A stretch of 12,418 bases of DNA from a bacterium (GTDB taxonomy: Bacteria > Patescibacteriota > Gracilibacteria > JAUYGZ01 > DAOVYC01): the NCBI GenBank assembly GCA_030635805.1, contig DAOVYC010000005.1, positions 1 to 12,418 of the forward strand. Reading direction: 5' to 3'. The notes below the pieces were generated by a model. The model was not told the origin of the DNA, ran no database searches, and worked only from the letters and a program-made list of their open reading frames with translations. Made by a program: the position numbers and the translations under genes. This document shows positions 7,109 to 12,418 of the stretch, one piece after another. The number at the start of each line of letters is the position of its first letter. Within the stretch, counting starts at the first letter, position 1.

Positions 7109-7134
7109 AAGCGTCTTAATTATCCCAATAATCC
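7109..7134 (-). repeat. Two-block 3' repeat, copy 1 (just after the unknown membrane gene)
   Basis: On the + strand AAGCGTCTTAA (7109-7119) is followed by ATCCCAATAATCC (7122-7134), which overlaps one base of the stop codon of the - strand gene. The same two blocks in the same order occur at 8322-8356, downstream of tsf. The first block is identical (11 of 11) and the second differs at one of 13 bases. The position just 3' of both genes suggests a 3'-UTR element or dispersed repeat. A related word TCCCAAGTGTCT lies at 7054-7065. Confidence 0.55.
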
Positions 7135-8234
7135 TAATTTAAAACTTCCACTCCCGACCCCTCCACCGGTGTAACTTTTACGTTCTTTATCAAAGCGTTT
7201 CTGTTTTTTTCTGTTGCCTCAATCCTAAGTACCAAAGTTGATACTCGTACCTCATAAAGTTCTTGTAACGAAGTAAGGGTATCTTTGCGTTGTTGAGCGG
7301 TAATCAGTTTACTGGAAACTTCATTAATCAGCTTTAACTGCGATTCCAGCCCCTGAGTTGCCAGAGACTCTGTGTCTTTTTTAAAATTATTCTGCAATTC
7401 ACTCTGTTTATTTTTATACTCATTGATTTCTTTCTCCAATTCCACCAACTCTTTTTCTATATCCTCTCCAACTTTTTCCGATATGCTCAATAAATTATTT
7501 AATTCCCGAACCAGATTTATATAAGCCTGTTCCCTGTTATATCCCTGACTAACCACAACATAAGGATCCAAAGCCAAAACATTATCAATTCTGGAGAGAA
7601 GTAGGGTTTTTGCCTCCAGAGTTACCGGATCCGCTATTGGCTGTCCAAGATCTGTTCCCAAAGCTATCGAAGACGTACCGGCTTGAGAAGTAAGAAGTTC
7701 ACGGTCAACTTCAGTAAAACCCATACTGGAAAACACTGCTCCCAGAGCAGAATCTGTCGCCCCGTGTAATTGATTGATAGCCAGTGGCACGGCAGGCTTG
7801 CGTCTCTGAACCTCCAAAACCAGACTAAAAGCTTCCAGAGCCCCTTCTACCGGTTTCTGGTATATACGAAAGAGAGGATCGCTACCGATAGCATCCACCA
7901 AATTGCTGGCTTCAACCGTTCCCATAACATCCATATTAGAATCTTCAGGAAGGATAAAAATTCCTTCCGTTTCAGCCTCTTCTTCCTCTTTCTCGACCTC
8001 AATAATTTCTTCCTGTTCTTGTTCAACAACTTCAGAGCGTTGAAATGATTCCAAAACATAAATAACTCCTTTGAACCCCAAAAAGGGAATTCCCACTATC
8101 AATAAAATCGTCATTAAAACAACCAAAAGTCGTTTAAGCAGGCTTGGACGATGTGTTTTATACACATGCCGAACCTGACTTTCGTAAGCCTCATCAATTT
8201 TTTGAGCCGTTTTTTGAATATCATTTAAGGGCAT
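7134..8234 (-). CDS. Unknown single-pass membrane protein with coiled-coil C-terminal domain
   Basis: I do not recognise this 366-residue protein. A basic N-terminal segment (about 21-35, with KTHRP and KR) precedes one transmembrane helix (about 36-60, LLVVLMTILLIVGIPFLGF), which predicts the N-terminus in the cytoplasm and the rest outside. Next come a very acidic stretch (67-90, rich in E), a middle domain (about 100-235) with the motif INQLHGATDSALGAVFSSMGF, and a long charged helical part (about 236-345) with coiled-coil character. It ends without a second membrane helix. There is no signal-peptidase site, catalytic motif or sorting signal that I can see. The ATG at 8234 lies about 15 bases after a likely transcription start. 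It could be a cell-envelope or scaffold protein restricted to its lineage; that is a guess. Confidence 0.85.
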   Translation of the reverse strand: MPLNDIQKTAQKIDEAYESQVRHVYKTHRPSLLKRLLVVLMTILLIVGIPFLGFKGVIYVLESFQRSEVVEQEQEEIIEVEKEEEEAETEGIFILPEDSNMDVMGTVEASNLVDAIGSDPLFRIYQKPVEGALEAFSLVLEVQRRKPAVPLAINQLHGATDSALGAVFSSMGFTEVDRELLTSQAGTSSIALGTDLGQPIADPVTLEAKTLLLSRIDNVLALDPYVVVSQGYNREQAYINLVRELNNLLSISEKVGEDIEKELVELEKEINEYKNKQSELQNNFKKDTESLATQGLESQLKLINEVSSKLITAQQRKDTLTSLQELYEVRVSTLVLRIEATEKNRNALIKNVKVTPVEGSGVEVLN

Positions 8235-8255
8235 AATATTCGACTATATCGGCTC

Positions 8256-8261
8256 ATTATA
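8256..8261 (-). promoter_or_regulatory. Extended -10 promoter for the unknown membrane gene
   Basis: Read on the - strand the sequence is TGGTATAATGAG: a perfect TATAAT with the TGn extension. No good -35 box lies 17 bases upstream (TTCTAT at best), which fits an extended -10 promoter. The predicted start near 8249 leaves a leader of about 15 bases before the ATG at 8234, with no Shine-Dalgarno sequence. It implies that this gene can be transcribed separately from rpsB-tsf. Confidence 0.65.
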
Positions 8262-8266
8262 CCATA

Positions 8267-8301
8267 AAAACACAAAACATAGAACATGAAACATGAATCA
8301 A
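8267..8301. repeat. AAAACAT/GAAACAT heptamer tandem repeat
   Basis: Five consecutive 7-base units run from AAAACAC (8267) through AAAACAT (8274), AGAACAT (8281) and GAAACAT (8288) to a decayed unit at 8295. It lies just upstream of the extended -10 promoter of the unknown gene, covering its would-be -35 region. Confidence 0.65.
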
Positions 8302-8317
8302 AAACGCCTGAGATTCC

Positions 8318-8356
8318 TCCCAAGCGTCTTAAGCGTCTCACAGATCCTAATAATCC
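8318..8356 (-). repeat. Two-block 3' repeat, copy 2 (just after tsf)
   Basis: This copy has AAGCGTCTTAA (8322-8332) and ATCCTAATAATCC (8344-8356), the same blocks as at 7109-7134. Here the first block contains a tandem duplication (AAGCGTCT at 8322-8329 and 8331-8338) that widens the gap between blocks. The second block starts 5 bases after the tsf stop codon on the - strand. TCCCAAGCGTCT (8318-8329) also matches 7054-7065 at 11 of 12 bases. On the - strand, AAGACGC near 8328 can pair with GCGTTTT near 8302, a weak terminator-like stem. Confidence 0.55.
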
Positions 8357-8361
8357 CACCC

Positions 8362-9132
8362 TTACACCGCAATCCTCACAAACTGCATAATCTTCGCCTC
8401 TCCCAGATACTGACCAACCGTTTTATCCGAATCCTTTACAAACGGTTGAGTTACTAGAGCATATTCTTCACGGAATTTCTTTTCTTTCCCCATCATAATT
8501 TTTTCCATAATTTCCTCCGGCTTACCCTCTTCTTTAAGCTGATACACCCAAATAGCTTTTTGTCTGTCAACCGCTTCACGGGTGACCTCATCGGGTGAAA
8601 CTACCGCCGGATTCATGGCCGCCACGTGCATAGATACATCTCTGGCTTGTTCCTCCGTTCCACCCTCCAAAACAGTCACAACTCCAATCTTGTTGTTCGT
8701 ATGAACATAAGAACCAACCACCGGTCCTTCTACAACATCTACCGCTGATAGAGAAATATTTTCACCTAATTTAGTAAAGAGGGGTTTTATTTTCTCCTCT
8801 CCCTCGGCCTTGGCTGTATCAGCATCCTTGTCCAAAGCGAGTTGAGCAATTTCTTTGGCAAAACCGATAAATTCCTCATTTCTGGCTACAAAATCGGTCT
8901 CGCAATTTACTTTTACTACGGCAGCTTTTCCTTCTGCTGTAACAATGGCTACCACTCCTTCGTTGGCGCTTCTTTCACTTTTCTCTGCCGCCTTCGCTTC
9001 ACCTTTTTTCATAAGAATATCGATTGCCTTCTCCTCATCTCCCCCCGCTTCCACAAGCGCCACTTTGCAAGCCATCATTGAGGCACCGGTTTGTTGACGT
9101 AAAGCCATAACTTCTTGAGCTGAAACTGACAT
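8362..9132 (-). CDS. tsf: Translation elongation factor Ts
   Basis: EF-Ts exchanges GDP for GTP on EF-Tu during protein synthesis. The 256-residue protein starts with the UBA-like domain (ALRQQTGASMMACKVALVEAGGDEEKAIDIL, about 10-40) and carries the hallmark TDFVARN at 79-85, whose Asp-Phe contacts EF-Tu. The C-terminal half includes HVAAMNPAVVS, VDRQKAIW and MEKIMMGKEKKFREE, the usual end of the core. It is somewhat shorter than the 283 residues of E. coli. The ATG at 9132 gives the normal N-terminus; the leader is AT-rich with no Shine-Dalgarno sequence. It is downstream of rpsB as in most bacteria, but a membrane-protein gene is interposed. Confidence 0.97.
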   Translation of the reverse strand: MSVSAQEVMALRQQTGASMMACKVALVEAGGDEEKAIDILMKKGEAKAAEKSERSANEGVVAIVTAEGKAAVVKVNCETDFVARNEEFIGFAKEIAQLALDKDADTAKAEGEEKIKPLFTKLGENISLSAVDVVEGPVVGSYVHTNNKIGVVTVLEGGTEEQARDVSMHVAAMNPAVVSPDEVTREAVDRQKAIWVYQLKEEGKPEEIMEKIMMGKEKKFREEYALVTQPFVKDSDKTVGQYLGEAKIMQFVRIAV

Positions 9133-9136
9133 GATA

Positions 9137-9164
9137 ATTAAAAATTAAAGATTATTAGATAAGA
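9137..9164. repeat. ATTAAAA-type heptamer repeat in the tsf leader
   Basis: Units ATTAAAA (9137-9143), ATTAAAG (9144-9150), ATTATTA and GATAAGA lie head to tail and end 4 bases from the tsf start codon. The rest of the 85-base spacer (to 9217) holds a small CCC/GGG hairpin at 9202-9210 and no convincing promoter. AT bias lowers certainty. Confidence 0.4.
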
Positions 9165-9217
9165 CTGCTATGAACGTAGTGAATAGGAATATTATGTAAT
9201 GCCCTGCGGGTACAAGA

Positions 9218-9631
9218 TTAGTTGATTGTAACTTGGAACTTCTTCGATAAGCCATATATAAACGGCAATTTATGCTTCTTACCCTTCAAGGCATTGTAAA
9301 TCGAAAAAAGAATTATCACATACTTCACAATAAGATAAGCAAAAACAAAGGATGCCGGAAGAATGTGCAGTGAATCCAAAAAATACACGGCAATGGCCAA
9401 TATCAATCCCTGATGAGCATGGTGCTGACAATACTCACTTTCTCTGCGAATAATAAGTGGAAGAACACACAAAAAACCGATGTACCCGAGAGCCGATAAT
9501 ATCAAATCACCCTTTGGGATTTCATTTGCAATAGCGTCTTCCGCCTTTTCTTCCTTAATTCGCTTTGTTTCCTTAGCTTTCTTAAGCTCTTCCGGTACGT
9601 CATTAGACGCTGTTGAAGATTTATCATTCAT
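9218..9631 (-). CDS. Tic20/DUF4870-like small membrane protein
   Basis: This 137-residue protein has a charged, lysine/glutamate-rich cytoplasmic N-terminus (1-40) and then three hydrophobic helices (about 43-61, 75-90 and 93-112). The loop after the first helix reads EYCQHHAHQGLIL (66-78), matching the FxRFHAxQGLxLF pattern of the DUF4870/Tic20-like family, and IYNALKGKKHKLPFI after the last helix is the family's typical ending. The biochemical role of bacterial members is not established. It lies between rpsB and tsf on the same strand, 34 bases after rpsB and 85 before tsf, so it is probably co-transcribed with them. No Shine-Dalgarno sequence is present. Confidence 0.82.
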   Translation of the reverse strand: MNDKSSTASNDVPEELKKAKETKRIKEEKAEDAIANEIPKGDLILSALGYIGFLCVLPLIIRRESEYCQHHAHQGLILAIAVYFLDSLHILPASFVFAYLIVKYVIILFSIYNALKGKKHKLPFIYGLSKKFQVTIN

Positions 9632-9637
9632 ATTTTT

Positions 9638-9658
9638 GAAACTTAAAACATAAAACCC
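9638..9658. repeat. Short heptamer-like repeat in the rpsB to Tic20-like spacer
   Basis: The 34-base spacer contains GAAACTT (9638-9644), AAAACAT (9645-9651) and a third unit beginning AAAAC at 9652. It resembles the unit at 8274-8294 (AAAACAT, GAAACAT). Short and AT-rich, so only suggestive. Confidence 0.35.
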
Positions 9659-9665
9659 ATTTTTC

Positions 9666-10403
9666 TTATTTCTCCGCTACCTCTTTTCCTGCCGGCTTAC
9701 TATTTACCGCTTGCCGATTTACTCCTTGCTTTCCTTCCAGAATAGCCTCCTTAACAAATCCAAGAATATAAGCCAGGGATTTCATGGCATCATCATTAGC
9801 GGGAACAAAGTGATCAAGTAGATTGGGGTCTATATTACTATCCGCGATGCCAAACACGGGAATTTTCTTATTTCTGGCTTCCAAAACCGCATTCCTGTCT
9901 CGATGAGCGTCAATAACAAATAAAACATCCGGCAATTTACTCATCTGGGCGATACCGCCCAGGTTTTGCTCCAATTTAGTCATTTCCTTTCTAAATTTAC
10001 CGGCCTCCTTTTTGGTATATCTGTCAAAACCACTTACCGATGCATCTTCTTTAAGATTCTTTAAATAAGTAACTCTCTTTTTGATGGTGGAAAAGTTAGT
10101 CAAAGTACCGTTTATCCACTTGTAAGAAACATACGGATTACCGGTTGTTTTAGCTAAATTGGTAATCATCTCAACCGCTTGAGGTTTGGTGGAAACAAAA
10201 AGAATACTCTTCCCTTCGGAAGAAACTTTTTTAAGTTCCTCAAGCATTTTTATAAGTTTAGCTTTAGTTTGCACAAGGTCAAAAACATGAATCCCTCCTT
10301 TTTCACCATGAATATAGTGACGCATTTTAGGGTTCCACTTCTGAGTACGATGTCCAAAATGGACAGCATTATCAAGCATAGCCTTGATATCAATATTTTC
10401 CAT
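9666..10403 (-). CDS. rpsB: 30S ribosomal protein uS2
   Basis: uS2 is a structural protein of the small ribosomal subunit. The 245-residue length is usual. Diagnostic parts are VHFGHRTQKWNPKM (14-27), the coiled-coil insertion in the middle (about 108-150, from KKRVTYLKNLKE to KLEQNLGG), PDVLFVIDAHRDRNAVLEARN, and the closing signature PVFGIADSNIDPNLLDHFVPANDDAMKS. The tail after 225 is short and polar. The ATG at 10403 gives the expected N-terminus; AAGG lies only 3 bases upstream, too close for a normal Shine-Dalgarno. It heads a - strand cluster rpsB, Tic20-like, tsf, with a promoter about 100 bases upstream. Confidence 0.97.
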   Translation of the reverse strand: MENIDIKAMLDNAVHFGHRTQKWNPKMRHYIHGEKGGIHVFDLVQTKAKLIKMLEELKKVSSEGKSILFVSTKPQAVEMITNLAKTTGNPYVSYKWINGTLTNFSTIKKRVTYLKNLKEDASVSGFDRYTKKEAGKFRKEMTKLEQNLGGIAQMSKLPDVLFVIDAHRDRNAVLEARNKKIPVFGIADSNIDPNLLDHFVPANDDAMKSLAYILGFVKEAILEGKQGVNRQAVNSKPAGKEVAEK

Positions 10404-10431
10404 AATCCTTGGGGTTAAACGCCCTCAACGC

Positions 10432-10474
10432 GTCATCTCATGTCGTAGCTCCGACGTTAATCGAAGAGGATGAC
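10432..10474 (-). promoter_or_regulatory. Structured 5' leader of rpsB (nested hairpin)
   Basis: In the roughly 100-base leader, GTCATC (10432-10437) pairs with GATGAC (10469-10474), extendable by two pairs past a one-base bulge. Inside, GTCG (10442-10445) pairs with CGAC (10452-10455), extendable by a T-G and an A-T pair. On the - strand the hairpin ends about 30 bases before the rpsB start. In E. coli, S2 represses rpsB-tsf through its leader mRNA; a similar role here is inferred from position only. Confidence 0.4.
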
Positions 10475-10510
10475 ATAATCAACCTTGAGAACTTAAAATA
10501 AACTAGTAGT

Positions 10511-10538
10511 ATTCTACGGATTGAAGCCTGTTTTGCAA
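10511..10538 (-). promoter_or_regulatory. Sigma70-type promoter for rpsB
   Basis: On the - strand TTGCAA (10538-10533) and TAGAAT (10516-10511) are separated by 16 bases. The -10 box matches the consensus at 5 of 6 positions and the -35 box at 4 of 6. The predicted start is near 10504, giving a leader of about 100 bases. It points away from the epimerase promoter, forming a divergent control region. Confidence 0.55.
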
Positions 10539-10554
10539 GGAAAAAGCTAACCGG

Positions 10555-10583
10555 TTGTCTAAACTCAACTTTTCATTTAACAT
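10555..10583 (+). promoter_or_regulatory. Possible sigma70-type promoter for the epimerase gene
   Basis: TTGTCT (10555-10560) and TAACAT (10578-10583) are 17 bases apart, each matching the consensus at 4 of 6 positions. The predicted start near 10590 would leave a leader of about 20 bases before the ATG at 10610. It is weaker than the opposing rpsB promoter. Confidence 0.4.
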
Positions 10584-10609
10584 ACGAATCGAAAATTAAA
10601 AAACTACTT

Positions 10610-11572
10610 ATGAAACCAAGAATCCTCGTAACCGGCGGTGCCGGCTTCATCGGCTCCAACTTCTGCAATACCAACAAAGACAAGTATGAGATTATCGCTC
10701 TCGATAATCTCTTCCTTGGCGACAAAGATAATCTGGATTCAGGTGTCACCTTCATAGAAGGTGATGCTTGTCAGATGGAAGAATTGGAAAAAATTGGACC
10801 GGTTGACTACGTTCTTCACTTGGCCGGAAGCTCTTCCGCCCCCATGTTTATGGATGATTTTGTTGGATCATATAACAATTCCGTAAACTCCTTTGTCACT
10901 GTTCTGGATTGGGCTCAGAAAAACGGTGTTAAAAAAATACTTTACGCCTCCACCTCCTCCCTTTACGCCAACAACCCCATGCCTCTTACCGAAGATCAGC
11001 ATGTCACCCCTCCCAACCATTATGCTGTTACCAAAGGACTTTATGAAAATTGTTCAGCCTGCTTTCATAAAGTTTTTCCTGAAATAGAGTTTATCGGTTT
11101 TCGTTTTATGAGTGTTTATGGACCCAACGAAGAGGCTAAAGGAAAATACGCCAACATCATTTCCCAATTCGCCTGGGACATTGCCCGTGATCGCTCTCCC
11201 ATCATCTTCGGTGATGGTGAACAGTTCCGTGATTTCACCCACATCCAAGACGTTGTTCAGGGAATCACTCTTGCCATGGAAACCGAAAAAAAACTGGGAG
11301 CCGACGTGTTTAATATCGGAACCGGAAAAACAGCCTCTCTGAATACTATCGTTCAATTATTAAACAAAGCTTTTCATAAAAATATTGAACCAACCCGCAT
11401 TGAAAACCCGGTTAAAGAAGGTTACGTCCGCGGTCAACATGCCGATATTACCAAAATCAGCGAAGTTCTCGGATATTCACCAAAAATAAAACTGGAAGAG
11501 GGGATTATCAATCAGGTGAAGAATCTGAGGATGGAAAAGATTCGGGCCACCAGTTCGGATGATTTTCGATAG
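10610..11572 (+). CDS. NAD-dependent epimerase/dehydratase (extended SDR, nucleotide-sugar type)
   Basis: This 320-residue extended short-chain dehydrogenase probably converts a nucleotide-activated sugar for surface polysaccharide. The NAD-binding loop GGAGFIG is at residues 9-15, D32 at the end of the second strand would hold the ribose, T115 in ASTSSLY is the likely catalytic Thr/Ser, and the catalytic pair is Y138 and K142 in YAVTK. FRFMSVYGPNEEAKGKYANII and FGDGEQFRDFTHIQDVVQG are typical of the GalE/HldD-like group. The C-terminal ADITKISEVLGYSPKIKLEEGI is the standard ending. The substrate cannot be read from sequence: UDP-glucose 4-epimerase, a heptose-type epimerase or a dehydratase are possible. 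It is monocistronic, with a terminator 19 bases after the stop. Confidence 0.92.
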   Translation: MKPRILVTGGAGFIGSNFCNTNKDKYEIIALDNLFLGDKDNLDSGVTFIEGDACQMEELEKIGPVDYVLHLAGSSSAPMFMDDFVGSYNNSVNSFVTVLDWAQKNGVKKILYASTSSLYANNPMPLTEDQHVTPPNHYAVTKGLYENCSACFHKVFPEIEFIGFRFMSVYGPNEEAKGKYANIISQFAWDIARDRSPIIFGDGEQFRDFTHIQDVVQGITLAMETEKKLGADVFNIGTGKTASLNTIVQLLNKAFHKNIEPTRIENPVKEGYVRGQHADITKISEVLGYSPKIKLEEGIINQVKNLRMEKIRATSSDDFR

Positions 11573-11590
11573 GGAAAAATTGTTACTCAA

Positions 11591-11624
11591 AAAAACCATC
11601 CCGACTTTAGTCGGGATGGTTTTT
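11591..11624. terminator. Bidirectional Rho-independent terminator
   Basis: A perfect 15-bp stem (11591-11605 with 11610-11624) has a 4-base loop TTTA. The GC core CCATCCCGAC is flanked by an A run on the left and a T run on the right, so it serves both the + strand epimerase (ending 11572) and the - strand S1 gene (ending 11635). Confidence 0.93.
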
Positions 11625-11634
11625 AACTCTAACT

Positions 11635-12418
11635 CTACACCGCCGCCAATATCTTCTCCGCCGTCTTCTCTCCAATTCCCTCAAGCGCCACTAAATCTTC
11701 TTTCTTCGCTTTCTTCAGCTTCGCCCGATCATAGCCTTCTTTCTCCAGCGTCTCGGCAATCTTCTTGGTTACTCCGTCGATAGCAGTAAGATCATCAGAA
11801 TCCGCTGGTTTCTCTTCGATTTTTTCCTTTTTAGCTGGAGCTTCTTCTGCTTTCACAGGTGCCTCTTCTTTCTTTCCCTCCGCTGCTCCCTCCGCTCGTT
11901 CCGCTCCCTCCGCTCCTGAGCCTTTTCCTTCCGCTCCCGAGCCCTTCGGCTTCCCTGCCTTAATCGACAATCCAATTCGGTGCTCGTTTAAATCTACATT
12001 AATAATCTTGGTTTTTACCTCTTGCCCTACTTTGATAAATTTTTCAATATCGTCCACCTTCTCCTCGGAAATTTCGGATAAGTGGATAAGACCGTGAATT
12101 TCCGGTTCAAGCTGAATGAACGCTCCAAAAGAGGTGATTCGACTGATTTTTCCTTCGATAGTATCACCAACTTTATATTTTTTAGCCGCCTCTACCCAAG
12201 GATCGGTAATAAGACGTTTAACGGAAAGAGAGATTTTATCTCCTTCCACGCCAATAATTTGCGCTTCAATTTCATCTCCGATTTTTCCATAATCGGCAGG
12301 ATTACTCACGTGTCCCCAGGCAATTTCAGAAATATGAACCAGACCCTCCAGACCTTCAAAGGCCATAAAGATACCAAATTTCACAATTCCGGAAATCTTG
12401 CCTTTCACCACTCTGCCA
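11635..12418 (-). CDS. rpsA: S1-domain RNA-binding protein with C-terminal HhH domain, N-terminus outside window
   Basis: The frame is open from the right edge, so the start and any earlier domains are missing. The visible 260 residues hold two S1 (OB-fold) RNA-binding repeats: GKISGIVKFGIFMAFEGLEGLVHISEIAW in the first and GKISRITSFGAFIQLEPEIHGLIHLSEIS in the second, each followed by the usual strand ending near SLSVK or GLSIK. An Ala/Gly/Glu/Lys-rich linker of about 55 residues follows, then about 50 residues with two helix-hairpin-helix motifs (LTAIDGVTKKIAETL and LEGIGEKTAEKILAAV). It is most likely the ribosomal S1 homologue, which helps load mRNAs that lack Shine-Dalgarno sequences. An HhH tail is not standard for S1; NusA- or Tex-like proteins combine S1 and HhH differently. 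The symbol is tentative. Confidence 0.85.
   Translation of the reverse strand, partial: GRVVKGKISGIVKFGIFMAFEGLEGLVHISEIAWGHVSNPADYGKIGDEIEAQIIGVEGDKISLSVKRLITDPWVEAAKKYKVGDTIEGKISRITSFGAFIQLEPEIHGLIHLSEISEEKVDDIEKFIKVGQEVKTKIINVDLNEHRIGLSIKAGKPKGSGAEGKGSGAEGAERAEGAAEGKKEEAPVKAEEAPAKKEKIEEKPADSDDLTAIDGVTKKIAETLEKEGYDRAKLKKAKKEDLVALEGIGEKTAEKILAAV
11909..11950 (-). repeat. 21-base tandem repeat in the linker of the S1-HhH gene
   Basis: Two 21-base units (11909-11929 and 11930-11950) share TCCGCTCC at their start followed by GAGCC, and encode the duplicated GSGAEG stretch of the linker. Shorter CCGCTC words continue to the left (about 11880-11908) and encode the Ala/Glu/Gly-rich part. Growth by in-frame slippage is likely. 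Confidence 0.6.

Noticed and set aside
7770..8048. A + strand reading frame opposite the unknown membrane gene
   Set aside because: It is the mirror of the acidic and coding sequence of the - strand gene, which has a promoter, a membrane helix and full-length continuity.
9202..9210. CCC-TGC-GGG as a terminator between the Tic20-like gene and tsf
   Set aside because: The stem is three to five pairs and no T tract follows on the - strand; it would also cut the gene cluster before tsf.
10404..10410. AAGG upstream of rpsB as a Shine-Dalgarno site
   Set aside because: It is only 3 bases from the ATG, too close for normal pairing geometry, and no other gene in the window has an SD.
11765..12097. 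A + strand reading frame of 110 codons opposite the S1-HhH gene
   Set aside because: It is the antisense of the Ala/Glu-rich linker; its Ser/Ala/Pro-rich composition is what the complement of that repeat gives. The S1 domains on the other strand are clear.

Overview
The window looks like part of a Candidate Phyla Radiation (Patescibacteria) genome, or a similarly reduced bacterium. The reasons are that it is AT-rich and compact, uses ATG starts with essentially no Shine-Dalgarno sequences, has short repeat-filled spacers, and carries divergent but complete translation genes and a V/A-type rather than F-type ATPase. The lineage is inferred from style and protein family only, not from a phylogenetic marker, so it is a moderate-confidence call.

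Region 1 (1-6910, + strand) is a V/A-type rotary ATPase operon in the order I-K-E-C-F-A-B-D, the order I recall for Thermus and (as ntpIKECGABD) Enterococcus hirae. Subunit I is cut by the window edge; a peripheral-stalk G/H gene, if present, must lie upstream. I, K and C form the membrane part and its cap, E is a peripheral stalk, A and B form the catalytic head, and D plus F (ntpG) form the central rotor axle. The K subunit keeps the ring residues that bind Na+ in E. hirae, so a Na+-coupled enzyme is plausible.

Region 2 (6911-7133) is a convergent spacer packed with hairpins, including a TGAGCTTGTCGA-type palindromic element abutting the end of ntpD.

Region 3 (7134-10403, - strand) runs rpsB, a small Tic20/DUF4870-like membrane protein gene, then tsf, probably as one transcript from a promoter near 10511-10538. 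Next comes an unrecognised single-pass membrane protein with a coiled coil, which has its own extended -10 promoter. A two-block repeat follows the stop codons of both tsf and the unknown gene.

Region 4 (10404-12418) has a divergent promoter region, a + strand nucleotide-sugar epimerase/dehydratase, a perfect bidirectional terminator, and the 3' part of a - strand S1-domain protein. That protein ends in a low-complexity linker and a helix-hairpin-helix domain.

The most unusual signal is non-coding. Many spacers just upstream of start codons carry short tandem repeats, several with a 7-base period but a different unit in each spacer. The largest, between ntpG and ntpA, forms a long imperfect inverted repeat ending 7 bases before the ntpA start codon. 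No CRISPR, transposase, rRNA or tRNA was seen, and no gene-free stretch exceeds about 225 bases.
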